From Lacimicrobium alkaliphilum (lineage in GTDB: Bacteria; Pseudomonadota; Gammaproteobacteria; Enterobacterales; Alteromonadaceae), in contig NZ_NISX01000006.1 of NCBI RefSeq assembly GCF_002591895.1, positions 124,001 through 188,000 of the forward strand: 64,000 nucleotides of DNA, written 5' to 3'. Below the pieces are notes generated by a model. It was not told the origin of the DNA. It did not search any database and saw only the letters and a program-made list of their open reading frames with translations. A program made the translations under genes and the position numbers. Shown here piece by piece: positions 28,289 to 36,970 of the stretch (position 1 is its first letter; every line of letters begins with the position of its first letter).

Positions 28289-28315
28289 GGGGGCGGTGAT
28301 CGCCCCCTTTCTTTC
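28289..28315 (+). terminator. Rho-independent terminator after the receptor
   Basis: GGGGGCG and CGCCCCC arms with a five-base loop, then TTTCTTTCC. It separates the receptor transcript from the TonB2 operon, which has its own promoter. Confidence 0.88.
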
Positions 28316-28405
28316 CTTCCTTTCTGGCTATCAGTCTACCAGACATCACTCTCAATAAGTTTTGCCCCTTGATCTCAGGTCAGCCTTAATCTGTCCGTCA
28401 TCGAA

Positions 28406-28439
28406 ACGTAATAAAACTGTCACAGATAACCCCTATGCT
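28406..28439 (+). promoter_or_regulatory. PhoB-activated-type promoter of the TonB2 operon
   Basis: Heptamers ACGTAAT (28406) and CTGTCAC (28417) flank AAAA with an 11-base period, matching the PhoB box very closely from the third base on (GTAATAAAACTGTCAC). A -10 TATGCT at 28434-28439 begins ten bases after the box, the canonical geometry in which the PhoB box replaces the -35 element. The first gene starts at 28495. This is the best of the three PhoB-like sites in the window. Confidence 0.72.
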
Positions 28440-28494
28440 GTGCGCGAATTCTAAGATCAGTATCCCGCTGATCGTTTCTGACATTGGGGACAGT

Positions 28495-29262
28495 ATGAGG
28501 CTTTTGACACGACTTCCAGCGGCGCTTTGCGCCCTTTATCTGCTTGCCGGTCCGGTATTGGCGCAGGAGGATAAGTATCTTGAACCTGTGGTTGAAGAAG
28601 CGGCGAAGATCAATGAATCGGCGGCGCAGTCACAGCAGAAAATCAACAAGATGACCGACCAGATTGACAGCAAACTGCAACAGTTCAAGGTGCTCAATAA
28701 AGAGATTGACGGCCTGGAAGTTTACAACCGTCAGTTGCGCAAACAGATAGCCAATCAGGAACAGGAAATGGCCGATCTGAATGCCTCCATTGATGAAGTC
28801 AGTGTTATCGAACGTCAGATTACGCCGCTGATGATGCGCATGATTGAGGGGCTTGGTCAGTTTATTGAACTGGATATGCCGTTCTTGCCAGAAGAGCGTG
28901 CCAGACGTCTGGCCGATTTACGCAATCTGATGGACAGAGCCGATGTGGCGGCTTCAGAGAAGTTTCGCCGGGTAATGGAAGCTTATCAGGTAGAGATGGA
29001 TTATGGCCGCACTATTGAGGCATACAGTGGCCTGCATACCGTTGACGGTCAGGAGCGGGATGTGGATTTCCTGCGTATCGGTCGCACCGCATTGGTTTAC
29101 CAGACCCGTGATGCCTCTAAGCAGGGCGTATGGAACAAACAGACCCGCCAGTGGGAAGAGTTACCGTCAGACTATCGCACTCAGGTGACCAAGGGCCTGC
29201 GTATGGCCAAAAAACAACTGGCCCCTGATCTGTTAATGATGCCCGTAGCCCTTACCGACTAA
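28495..29262 (+). CDS. DUF3450 periplasmic coiled-coil protein
   Basis: A 255-residue protein with a signal peptide (MRLLTRLPAALCALYLLAGP, cleavage near LAQ) and a long coiled coil at about residues 35-105 (rich in Q, N, E, K heptads), then a helical globular C-terminal part with LGQFIELDMPFLPEERARR and LRIGRTALVYQTRD. These are DUF3450 hallmarks. Family members are found at the head of TonB2/TtpC operons in Vibrio, Shewanella and relatives and are assumed to work with the TtpC complex. The start at 28495 is preferred to 28435, which lies at the promoter -10 itself; GGGGACAG precedes it. Confidence 0.9.
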   Translation: MRLLTRLPAALCALYLLAGPVLAQEDKYLEPVVEEAAKINESAAQSQQKINKMTDQIDSKLQQFKVLNKEIDGLEVYNRQLRKQIANQEQEMADLNASIDEVSVIERQITPLMMRMIEGLGQFIELDMPFLPEERARRLADLRNLMDRADVAASEKFRRVMEAYQVEMDYGRTIEAYSGLHTVDGQERDVDFLRIGRTALVYQTRDASKQGVWNKQTRQWEELPSDYRTQVTKGLRMAKKQLAPDLLMMPVALTD

Positions 29263-29271
29263 GAGAGAAGA

Positions 29272-30636
29272 TTGATGAAATCCATACTAAAGACATTTAC
29301 TCTGGTCGCCTCTTTTGTCGCGGCCACTGCCTTCGCCCAGGACAGTGACAAAGCGCTGAATCTGGATCAGTTGCTTAAGCAACTGGAACAGGGGCAGATT
29401 GTTCAGAACAAAGATAATCAGCGTCGTGAACAGGAATTCGCGGCCAGGGTATCGGAGCAGGATCGTATGCTCAGCGATGCCGCGCAGCGCCGTGACCAGG
29501 CACTGCAAACCAGTGAAGATCTCGAGCGTCAGTTCCAGGACAACGAATTTAAGCTGGCAGATTTGGATCAGGCCCTGACCACCCGTTTAGGCTCGCTAAA
29601 AGAACTCTTTGGTGTGTTGCAGCAGGTGGCTGGTGATACCAAAGGCAAGTTCCAGAACTCGGTGATTTCCGCGCAAATTCCCGGCCGTGCAGATTTTCTG
29701 GACGAACTGGCACAGTCGATGGGCAAAAGCTCCAAGCTGGCTTCGATTGATGAGATAGAGCGAGTCTGGTTTGAAGTGCAGCGGGAAATGACCGAGTCAG
29801 GTAAAGTCACCAAATTTACTACCGACGTTGTGGAAGCCGGTGGTGAGAAGGTCAGTAAAGAAGTGGTACGCGTGGGTTCTTTCGCCCTGGTATCCGATGG
29901 CAAATACCTGGATATGAACCCTTCTACCGGCACCGTTGCTGAGCTGGTCCGTCAGCCAGCCGGTCGTTATGGTGAAAGTGCGGAAGAACTGCAGGCATCT
30001 GATGGTGAGCTGGTGCAATTTGGGCTGGATCCTACCGGTGGCTCTATCCTCGGCTTGCTGGTACAGGCTCCCAACTTTAAAGAGCGGATTGAGCAGGGCG
30101 GTGTTGTTGGTTACATCATTCTGGTAGTGGGAGCTATTGGCTTACTGCTGGCACTGGAACGGCTGATCAGCCTGACGCTGACCCGTACCAAGGTTAACAA
30201 ACAGCTCAAGACTAAACAGGCTAAAACCAATAACCCATTGGGTCGGGTACTTAAAGTGCGCGAAGACTTCCCTAATGTGGATACTGAAACTCTGGAACTG
30301 AAACTCACAGAGGCGATTCTGGGTGAAGTGCCAAAACTGGGCCGTAATCTGACCATAATCAAGATTATCTCTGTGGTGGCACCGCTGATGGGACTGCTGG
30401 GTACAGTAACCGGTATGATCAATACCTTCCAGGCCATTACCCTGTTTGGTACTGGCGACCCGAAACTGATGGCCGGTGGTATTTCGACAGCACTGATGAC
30501 TACGGTACTGGGTCTGGTAGTGGCGATTCCGATGACACTGCTGTATGCCATGCTCAATACCCGCAGCAAGAACATTGTTTATATTCTTCAGGAGCAGGCT
30601 TCCGGTGTTATAGCCGAACGCGCCGAGCGGGGTTAA
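29272..30636 (+). CDS. ttpC: TtpC, MotA/TolQ/ExbB proton channel family
   Basis: A 454-residue inner-membrane protein. A signal peptide is followed by a periplasmic coiled-coil region (about residues 25-115) and a domain to residue 260; then one membrane helix (VVGYIILVVGAIGLLLALERL), a cytoplasmic loop and the two-helix ExbB/TolQ core with APLMGLLGTVTGMINTFQAI and STALMTTVLGLVVAIPMTLL. The length and coiled-coil extension distinguish TtpC from plain ExbB. In Vibrio, TtpC is required for TonB2-dependent uptake. It is nine bases after DUF3450 and four before exbB2. Confidence 0.92.
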   Translation: MMKSILKTFTLVASFVAATAFAQDSDKALNLDQLLKQLEQGQIVQNKDNQRREQEFAARVSEQDRMLSDAAQRRDQALQTSEDLERQFQDNEFKLADLDQALTTRLGSLKELFGVLQQVAGDTKGKFQNSVISAQIPGRADFLDELAQSMGKSSKLASIDEIERVWFEVQREMTESGKVTKFTTDVVEAGGEKVSKEVVRVGSFALVSDGKYLDMNPSTGTVAELVRQPAGRYGESAEELQASDGELVQFGLDPTGGSILGLLVQAPNFKERIEQGGVVGYIILVVGAIGLLLALERLISLTLTRTKVNKQLKTKQAKTNNPLGRVLKVREDFPNVDTETLELKLTEAILGEVPKLGRNLTIIKIISVVAPLMGLLGTVTGMINTFQAITLFGTGDPKLMAGGISTALMTTVLGLVVAIPMTLLYAMLNTRSKNIVYILQEQASGVIAERAERG

Positions 30637-30640
30637 GTTC

Positions 30641-31165
30641 ATGTTCTTTGCCGAGTTTTTTGAAGCTATTCGCGATTTTACCGAAACCGGTGGCCAGGTA
30701 TTGCTGGTCATCGGGGTGCTGATATTCGTGATGTGGCTGCTGATTCTGGAGCGCGCGCTGTATTACTTTGTCTGGCATAAGCAGCTCAAACAGCAGACCA
30801 TTTCCAGCTGGAATGCGCGGGACGACAAATCATCCTGGTTTGCTGAGCAGATTCGCCAGGCGCAAATCTCCAGACTGATGCTTAAGCTCAATGTCAGCGT
30901 GCCGATTATTCAGTCGCTGGTGGCATTGTGCCCTTTGCTCGGACTGATGGGCACGGTAACCGGCATGATCGAGGTGTTTGATGTGATGGCCATCTCCGGC
31001 TCGGGCAATGCGCGCTCTATGGCGTCCGGCGTGTCCAAAGCCACGATTCCTACTATGGCAGGCATGGTCGGCGCGTTGTCCGGTGTATTTGCCTCCACCT
31101 GGCTGGCGCGTATCGGTAAGACCGAGAAAACCCATATCGAAGACGCCATGACGATGGAACATTAG
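30641..31165 (+). CDS. exbB2: ExbB2, TonB2 system proton channel subunit
   Basis: A 174-residue inner-membrane protein with three helices, the short ExbB form of the TonB2 system. Helix 1 is GGQVLLVIGVLIFVMWLLIL; the channel-forming pair includes CPLLGLMGTVTGMIEVF and MAGMVGALSGVFASTWLARI. It forms the proton channel that energises TonB2 with ExbD2. The stop codon TAG shares its last base with the GTAG of a REP element. The next gene, exbD2, is separated by 136 bases of REP sequence, unlike the tight spacing of the genes before. Confidence 0.93.
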   Translation: MFFAEFFEAIRDFTETGGQVLLVIGVLIFVMWLLILERALYYFVWHKQLKQQTISSWNARDDKSSWFAEQIRQAQISRLMLKLNVSVPIIQSLVALCPLLGLMGTVTGMIEVFDVMAISGSGNARSMASGVSKATIPTMAGMVGALSGVFASTWLARIGKTEKTHIEDAMTMEH

Positions 31166-31285
31166 TAGGTCGGACTTTAGTCCGACTGTTTAGCGTTAGG
31201 CTGGCAAATACGTCGGGATAAATCCCGACCTACAGGAAAATGGCTCCGGGATTCAACAGATTTGTCGGACTGAAGTCCGACCTAC
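31165..31285. repeat. Three REP elements between exbB2 and exbD2
   Basis: Each is a GTAG head joined to a short palindrome. The first is direct at 31165-31186 (palindrome GTCGGACTTTAGTCCGAC); the second and third are inverted at 31212-31233 (GTCGGGATAAATCCCGAC) and 31264-31285 (GTCGGACTGAAGTCCGAC), ending CTAC. The GTAG-headed form is the type associated with RAYT (TnpA-REP) transposases; no RAYT gene is visible in the window. Folded RNA would be a set of stable hairpins inside the operon. Confidence 0.82.
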
Positions 31286-31301
31286 AGTAAAAGAGAAATT
31301 T

Positions 31302-31706
31302 ATGAAACAGCATTTTCAGAACCTGGTAGATGAAGAAGAAGCGAATATCGACCTGACCCCCATGCTGGACGTGGTGTTTATCATGTTGATCTTCTTTATC
31401 GTTACCGCGTCTTTCGTTAAAGAATCAGGTATCGATGTGAACCGGCCGGAAGCGGCCACGGCAGTGAAAAAAGACCGTGCCAATATTCTGGTGGCCATCA
31501 GTGATAAGAACGAAATCTGGATCAACAAGCGCCGTATCGATGAACGTGCCGTGCAGGCCAATATCGAGCGCTTATACGCTGAAAACCCGCAGGGCAGTGT
31601 TGTTATCCAGGCCGATAAGAAAGCCACCACTGAAACCCTGATTAAGGTAATGGATGCCTCCCGCGCCGCAGGTGTATATGACGTATCCATTGCTGCTCAG
31701 GATTAG
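31302..31706 (+). CDS. exbD2: ExbD2, TonB2 system subunit
   Basis: A 134-residue protein with one N-terminal membrane helix and a periplasmic domain. Asp23 in PMLDVVFIMLIFFIVTASF is the essential protonatable residue of ExbD. The periplasmic part ends MDASRAAGVYDVSIAAQ as in ExbD2. AAGAGAAA precedes the ATG, supporting its own ribosome entry after the REP block. Confidence 0.93.
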   Translation: MKQHFQNLVDEEEANIDLTPMLDVVFIMLIFFIVTASFVKESGIDVNRPEAATAVKKDRANILVAISDKNEIWINKRRIDERAVQANIERLYAENPQGSVVIQADKKATTETLIKVMDASRAAGVYDVSIAAQD

Positions 31707-31776
31707 TCCCGGGCAGTCTTGTAGCAAAAGGGCGAGTTATGTTTATCAGTAAATTATCACAAGGGTCAGCACTGGC

Positions 31777-32394
31777 ATGAGTATTCCAAGATTAGTGATA
31801 GCGCTGGTGCTGGCCGCTGCGGTCACATTGGGCCTGTTCTTCCTGATGCAATCGCTGATTCAGATGGGTGGCAGCGCCCTGACTGAGCCTGCTCAGGGCA
31901 GCGTACTGGATTTTGTACGGGTCAAAGAAGAAGAGATGGTCGAGAAAAAAGACCGTAAACCGAAGAAGCCACCTAAGCCGGAAGAGCCACCGCCGCAAAT
32001 GGAGCAGCCGCAGATGGACTCGCCCACCCCCAATGCCGAAGGGGGTGCCGGGATGAACTTTAGCGCCGATGTTGGTGGTGATATGGCCATCAGCGGTGGT
32101 CTGGCCCTGGAAGGGGGAGACGGTGAATACCTGCCGATTGTTAAGGTGGCACCGGTTTATCCGCGTCGGGCGTTACAGCGAGGTATCGAGGGCTATGTGA
32201 TTGTTGAGTTTACCGTCGGTAAGCAAGGTTCGGTAAAAGATCCTTTTGTGGTGGAAGCCAATCCGGAAGGGATCTTCGAGCAGGCTGCTATGGAGGCGGC
32301 GCTGAAGTTTAAATACAAACCCAGAGTGGTAAACGGTGAGGCGGCGGAAGTCTCCGGCGTGCAAAACCGTATTACCTTCCAGATAGACGGTTAG
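31777..32394 (+). CDS. tonB2: TonB2 energy-transducing protein
   Basis: A 205-residue protein: one N-terminal membrane helix (LVIALVLAAAVTLGLFFLM), a lysine/proline and glutamate/proline-rich spacer (KKDRKPKKPPKPEEPPPQ) at about residues 55-75, and a C-terminal TonB domain (APVYPRRALQRGIEGYVIVE, then AAMEAALKFKYKP) that contacts the TonB box of receptors. The short spacer is typical of TonB2 as opposed to the longer TonB1. The nearest likely client is the large receptor upstream. No clear ribosome site precedes the ATG at 31777; coupling to exbD2 across the 70-base gap is not obvious. Confidence 0.92.
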   Translation: MSIPRLVIALVLAAAVTLGLFFLMQSLIQMGGSALTEPAQGSVLDFVRVKEEEMVEKKDRKPKKPPKPEEPPPQMEQPQMDSPTPNAEGGAGMNFSADVGGDMAISGGLALEGGDGEYLPIVKVAPVYPRRALQRGIEGYVIVEFTVGKQGSVKDPFVVEANPEGIFEQAAMEAALKFKYKPRVVNGEAAEVSGVQNRITFQIDG

Positions 32395-32400
32395 GGGAGC

Positions 32401-33717
32401 ATGATGTTAGTCAGAAAGTCATTGAGTCAGCTTATTGCTGTAGCTCTGCTGGGCTGCACTTTGTATAGCCTTCCCGCGTTGCTTCCGGTTTCCCTGGTGC
32501 AGGCTCAGGAGTCAGGCGAGGAGCGCAAAACCCGCCGCACACCGGCACTGCGGGCTAAAGTCTACGAGCAACTGGCGCGCGCTCAGGCGCTCGCCGATGA
32601 AGATAAAACCGCAGAGGCCATCGAGGCGCTGAATTCGGTAAAAGAGCGCAGCAGTTCCATGAACAGCTACGAGCTGGCAATGATGTACAACTTCTACGGG
32701 TTTATTTACTACAACGATGAGAAGTATGACGAGGCTATCGCTGCCTTCGAAAAGGTCGTTGAGCAGCAGCCCATTCCTGAGTCTTTTGAGTTAAGCACGC
32801 TGTTCTCGCTGGCTCAGCTACATATGATGCAGGGCAACTATGACAAGACCCTGAGCTTTCTGGAGCGTTGGGAAGCGTTGAATCCAGGTGAGATCCCGGC
32901 AAAAAACTATCTGATCAAGGCCCAGGCCATGTATCAGATGAAGGATTTTGAACGGGCATCGAGGTTTATCAACCAGGCGGTGGAAATGGTTGAGGCCGAG
33001 GGCAAAATACCTGAAGAGAACTGGTACGTGTTACAGCGCGCCGTATATTACGAACTGAAACAACCTGAAAACGTCCGCGATGTACTGGTAAAAATGGTCA
33101 GGCACTACAACCAGGATCAATACTGGGTGCAACTGGCGGGCATGTACGGTGAGCTGGGCGAAGAGAAAAAGCAACTGGCGATCCTCGAGGCGGCTTACCA
33201 GCAGGATTATATCACCAGCAGTTCGGATCTTTTTAACCTGGCACAGCTCTATTACTATCACCAGGCACCGGTCAAAGGGGCAAGGTTAATGGAACAGGCG
33301 ATGGCGGACGGTACATTGGAGCGCAATCTGCGTAACCTGAAGTTTCTCGCCAATTGTTGGTCACTGGCCAAAGAGCACGAAAAAGCGATACCGGTGCTGA
33401 CATCCGCCGCCGAACTGTCGAGTGACGGAGAGCTGGATGCCCAGCTGGGTCAGTTGTATCTGAATATGGAACAGTGGGATAAGGCCATTGATGCAGCCAG
33501 CCGTTCGCTGGAAAAAGGTGAGTTGCGCAATCCCGGCATGTCTCATCTGGTGATGGGGATGGCGTATTTTAATCAGAAGCGATTTAACGATGCCCTGAAT
33601 CAATTGGCGAAAGCGGAAGAATATGACAACTCCAGACGTATGGCTCAGCAGTGGGGGCGTTATGTGGAATCGGAAAGGGTCAGCTATCAGCGATTGCAGG
33701 AAGAGTTTTCTTCCTGA
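32401..33717 (+). CDS. TPR-repeat protein of the TonB2 operon
   Basis: A 438-residue protein with an N-terminal signal peptide (cleavage near VQAQ) and tetratricopeptide repeats through most of its length; clear units include YNFYGFIYYNDEKYDEAIAA, FSLAQLHMMQGNYDKTLSFL and LGQLYLNMEQWDKAIDAASR. TPR proteins of this kind close the DUF3450-ttpC-exbB2-exbD2-tonB2 operons of Vibrio and Shewanella and are presumed to scaffold the complex in the periplasm. AGGGGAGC lies just before the two adjacent ATG codons (32401 and 32404). Convergent to the following solute-binding gene. Confidence 0.9.
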   Translation: MMLVRKSLSQLIAVALLGCTLYSLPALLPVSLVQAQESGEERKTRRTPALRAKVYEQLARAQALADEDKTAEAIEALNSVKERSSSMNSYELAMMYNFYGFIYYNDEKYDEAIAAFEKVVEQQPIPESFELSTLFSLAQLHMMQGNYDKTLSFLERWEALNPGEIPAKNYLIKAQAMYQMKDFERASRFINQAVEMVEAEGKIPEENWYVLQRAVYYELKQPENVRDVLVKMVRHYNQDQYWVQLAGMYGELGEEKKQLAILEAAYQQDYITSSSDLFNLAQLYYYHQAPVKGARLMEQAMADGTLERNLRNLKFLANCWSLAKEHEKAIPVLTSAAELSSDGELDAQLGQLYLNMEQWDKAIDAASRSLEKGELRNPGMSHLVMGMAYFNQKRFNDALNQLAKAEEYDNSRRMAQQWGRYVESERVSYQRLQEEFSS

Positions 33718-33800
33718 CCCGATCTCTGGCAGATATATTGCGGTCAGGTTGTCCACTCGCTGAGTGGAAGATTAATACCCATTGGTAAACCCGATGAGTA

Positions 33801-34727
33801 TTAGTCATTGATATTTCCATATCCACAGTAGCGGACTGTTTTATCGATAATGTTTTGCAGTTCGTTGGTTTCGGTGAAATGTGCCAGAGCCTTATTGATA
33901 TCAGTTAGCAGTTGCTGCCAGTTGTCCTTTTTACGACTGACGGCATAGTACAGGTGGTTGTACTGCAAGGCTGGCTGGATGACTTCCAGCTTGCTGACAT
34001 CTGACATGAACCCTGGTGAGGAGGAGTTCGCCTGGCTGATATTGTAAAAGATCACTTTAGGGTCGCCGATGATTAAGTCTACCCGCCCGGCCAGCAACAT
34101 TCTGGCCAGCTGTAAGTCATGGGTGGTCTGAATAGTCTGAAAATACCCCTGATCCATCAGCTGATCAAACTCCGGCGTATTCTGATACCCCCGTACCACA
34201 CCGATATGGACGCCTTTGAGGCTTTTCAGTTGACCATTAAACCTGTGTGCTTCGCCTTTACGTTTGATCAGGGCAATACTGCCGCCGGGAAAAGGATCCG
34301 ACAAGGCCAGGTGTTCGAGCCGGTGGGTGCCCGGATAGATATCAGAGGGTGCGCGTTGTTCGATAAAGTACTCGGGATAGAGTATATCTGAGTCTCCGGA
34401 CTCCGTTTCCTGTACCGCACGCGCCCATGGACGAAACTGAGAATGTACTGCGTAGCCCTGACTGTGCAGTAATGCCACAGTCAGCTGCTGAACCCACCCC
34501 TGCTTACACAGGTTTTCACCAATATAGGGTTGCCAGTTGAGCGTTGATACAACGATAGTTTTGTCTGTGCTGTTATCCATAAAAAGATAGCCGCGATCGG
34601 TCCGAATTCCCTGCACCTCATAATTGTTATTCTGATACTCATATTCCACCAACAGATGAGGTGAGGCGGCCAGTGAGGCGCAAAACAGCAGAACGCAGGG
34701 CCCGAAAAAACAAATAAACTTCAGCAA
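33801..34727 (-). CDS. Orphan periplasmic solute-binding protein, family 3
   Basis: A 308-residue protein with a signal peptide (MLKFICFFGPCVLLFCASLA) and a bilobed SBP_bac_3-like fold: VSTLNWQPYIGENL opens lobe 1, VRGYQNTPEFDQLM the middle, and RVDLIIGDPKVIFYNI the hinge region. An extra N-terminal segment of about 45 residues precedes the domain. No ABC permease or ATPase is adjacent, so it may be a stand-alone binding protein or sensor; such orphans are abundant in Alteromonadales. Ligand unknown. Confidence 0.82.
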   Translation of the reverse strand: MLKFICFFGPCVLLFCASLAASPHLLVEYEYQNNNYEVQGIRTDRGYLFMDNSTDKTIVVSTLNWQPYIGENLCKQGWVQQLTVALLHSQGYAVHSQFRPWARAVQETESGDSDILYPEYFIEQRAPSDIYPGTHRLEHLALSDPFPGGSIALIKRKGEAHRFNGQLKSLKGVHIGVVRGYQNTPEFDQLMDQGYFQTIQTTHDLQLARMLLAGRVDLIIGDPKVIFYNISQANSSSPGFMSDVSKLEVIQPALQYNHLYYAVSRKKDNWQQLLTDINKALAHFTETNELQNIIDKTVRYCGYGNIND

Positions 34728-34947
34728 AACTCATCATCCGGTTGTTGTGAACGCGTAATAATCTATGCGGGTTGGTATTAGTTGACAGTATAGAACACTC
34801 TAGAAAAAGGGCGACTTTTCAGATAGTTATTTACTGTTGCAACGATTAGGTATGGACTCGGATCAGGTGGTATGAGCTGCGCGATTTATTGTTGGCGGAT
34901 AATTTCGCACACTGTCAGTCATACTCTGTCCGATAAGGAATTAGCTG

Positions 34948-35568
34948 ATGGAAATTGACTTCTGGTTCGACTTTTCCAGCCCCTATTGTTACCCGGTGGC
35001 CATGACGATTGAAGAGGCAGCCCGCGACAAAGATTTACAGGTTAACTGGCATGGATTTATGCTCGGTACGATTTTAAAGTCACAGGGCAGTGACACACTC
35101 CACGATGAACAGAATCGCGCCAGGCTAGCCTATACCTGGCTGGATATGAAAAGAGTATGTGAACAATATAATCTTGCTTTTGTCAGGCCCTGCCGATTTC
35201 CCAGCGTATCCAGGCTGGCAACCCGAATCCTGTGCTGGTATCAGCATCAGGACTGGATACCGGCGTTTGTCAGAGCGGTATTTCACGCCGCTTATGCACA
35301 AGATAAAAATATAGCCGATGAAAAGGTCATTGCCGACTGTATTGCTTTGGCCGGGCAGGATCCGCTGACGGTTATTGAGCAGGCAAACTCTATGGAGGCA
35401 AAGGCCAGGTTACACCTGCAAAATCAGCAAGCAATACGTACGGGAGTCTTCGATGCACCTTTTTTCCAGGTGCAGCAGGAACCATTCTGTGGTCTGGACA
35501 GAATGCCTATGGCGTTAGACTGGCACCGATATCAGTCAGACGTTTTCAGGCAAACCGGTACGGCCTAG
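34948..35568 (+). CDS. 2-hydroxychromene-2-carboxylate isomerase family protein
   Basis: A 206-residue soluble protein of the DsbA-like thioredoxin-fold group. It begins MEIDFWFDFSSPYCYPVAMT, with the family catalytic-site serine in FSSPY, and contains WHGFMLGTIL and FPSVSRLATRI and the C-terminal GVFDAPFFQV motif that precedes the cis-proline loop. Family members isomerise 2-hydroxychromene-2-carboxylate using glutathione or conjugate glutathione. No naphthalene-degradation genes are near, so the substrate is probably another electrophile. AAGGAA is at a good distance before the ATG. It overlaps the convergent CBS gene by four bases. Confidence 0.85.
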   Translation: MEIDFWFDFSSPYCYPVAMTIEEAARDKDLQVNWHGFMLGTILKSQGSDTLHDEQNRARLAYTWLDMKRVCEQYNLAFVRPCRFPSVSRLATRILCWYQHQDWIPAFVRAVFHAAYAQDKNIADEKVIADCIALAGQDPLTVIEQANSMEAKARLHLQNQQAIRTGVFDAPFFQVQQEPFCGLDRMPMALDWHRYQSDVFRQTGTA

Positions 35569-36002
35569 AATTCAGGCGCCGCCTGGTGTTTCAGCAGTCT
35601 GATCGCCAGTTTAACGAAATCCGAAGAAGTAATAATACCTTGCAGAGCGCCTTTTTCGTCAACAACGGGTAAACAGCCATGTTTATGTGCAAGAAAATAC
35701 TCGGCCATATCCAGCAACGGATGATCGGCGCTTATTGTGTCACAGTCGACAACGGCCACTTCCTCAATAGGTACCGCTTTTTCCTGCTCGGCTAACTCTG
35801 ATTCACCGTAGATCCTTGCCAGTTTCATAACCTTAGAAATCAGCGCTTTTTGGGTGACAACGCCACGCAATTTTCCGCTTTGTGAATCCAGTACCGGAAT
35901 ATGCCTGATACCATGTTCGCGACTCATACTGTGGGCGTCCCGCAGCGTGGCTGACTCATCCAGTGTATGCAGGTTAGTGGTCATGATGTCTTTTACCCGC
36001 AT
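35565..36002 (-). CDS. CBS-pair domain protein
   Basis: A 145-residue protein made of two CBS motifs. The first begins MRVKDIMTTNLHTLDESATL and contains HGIRHIPVLDSQSGKLRGVV; the second contains MAEYFLAHKHGCLPVVDEKG and ends LQGIITSSDFVKLA. Such Bateman modules bind adenine nucleotides and sense energy state. No partner domain is fused, so the regulated target is unknown. The stop-codon region overlaps the convergent isomerase-like gene by four bases. Confidence 0.9.
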   Translation of the reverse strand: MRVKDIMTTNLHTLDESATLRDAHSMSREHGIRHIPVLDSQSGKLRGVVTQKALISKVMKLARIYGESELAEQEKAVPIEEVAVVDCDTISADHPLLDMAEYFLAHKHGCLPVVDEKGALQGIITSSDFVKLAIRLLKHQAAPEF

Positions 36003-36163
36003 TGCCTGTCTCCTGTGCAGTTGTTTGATAGTACAACATCAAGCCTAGTTCATCTGAACCGGTTCGGCATTGTGCTGGATCAATCGCTGCCCAAATTAAA
36101 ACTTGTATTTCTGAGAGCTTTGCTACACTAACAATTAGTTAACATCTGCATTGTGAGTTCACT

Positions 36164-36970
36164 ATGTGCTATCGAATTGCGTTATTATTCACCAGCCTGA
36201 TGTTTGTCAGTGTATTGGCCCTGGCCAATGCCGACGAGGGAGATGTAAACAGTGACAAGGCCCTTCCCTCTCTGACCTTGTTAACAGAGAATTTTGCCCC
36301 TTTTAATTATGTTGATGACGATAAAATCAAAGGTTTTACCGTTGATGTGGTTGAGCATATTCTGGCCTCAACAGGATCGTCCCAGAGCCGCTCTGATATG
36401 CAGGTGCTACCCTGGTCAAGCGCATATCAACAAGGGTTGCTGCGCCCGGATACCATGCTTTTTACCCTGATCCATACAGAACATCGCGACCCCTTGTTTC
36501 GCTGGATTGGCCCGCTAGTGCCAACCCGGGTAGTGGTGATAGCCAAACGTAATATGGAATTCGAAGCCAAATCTGTTGAGGACCTGGCCGGACTGGTGGT
36601 GGGTACAGTAGGGCAGGATGTGGGTGAGCAATTGCTGATCGAAGAAGGCTTTGCGGTAAACAATATTGTCAGCGAGGACTCGCCCAAAAAAATCGTCGAA
36701 ATGCTTAAGCGTAATCACCTCAATGCCATTGCCTATGATGATATCTCCGCTTTTTGGTATCTTGATAATATCGGTGAGGACTTAGCTAAATACGAGATCA
36801 TCTACACCCTACAGGAATCTGACCAGTATATTGGACTGAGCCGTTCAACGCCTAAATGGGTAGAGGACAAACTTCAGGAGGCGTTAAATCAGCTTAAATA
36901 TTCTGAGAAATACCGCCAGATGATCAGCCAATATCCGGTGATTGAACATGCGCTGTACCCGACCAATTAA
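36164..36970 (+). CDS. Orphan periplasmic solute-binding protein, family 3
   Basis: A 268-residue secreted protein of the SBP_bac_3 family. A signal peptide (to about residue 23, LANA) is followed by LLTENFAPFNYVDDDKIKGF and VDVVEHIL, the start of lobe 1, and GLVVGTVGQDVGEQLLIEEG. There is no transporter gene beside it. It is a second orphan of this class within 3 kb, but the two share little beyond family motifs, so they are not recent duplicates. Confidence 0.85.
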   Translation: MCYRIALLFTSLMFVSVLALANADEGDVNSDKALPSLTLLTENFAPFNYVDDDKIKGFTVDVVEHILASTGSSQSRSDMQVLPWSSAYQQGLLRPDTMLFTLIHTEHRDPLFRWIGPLVPTRVVVIAKRNMEFEAKSVEDLAGLVVGTVGQDVGEQLLIEEGFAVNNIVSEDSPKKIVEMLKRNHLNAIAYDDISAFWYLDNIGEDLAKYEIIYTLQESDQYIGLSRSTPKWVEDKLQEALNQLKYSEKYRQMISQYPVIEHALYPTN

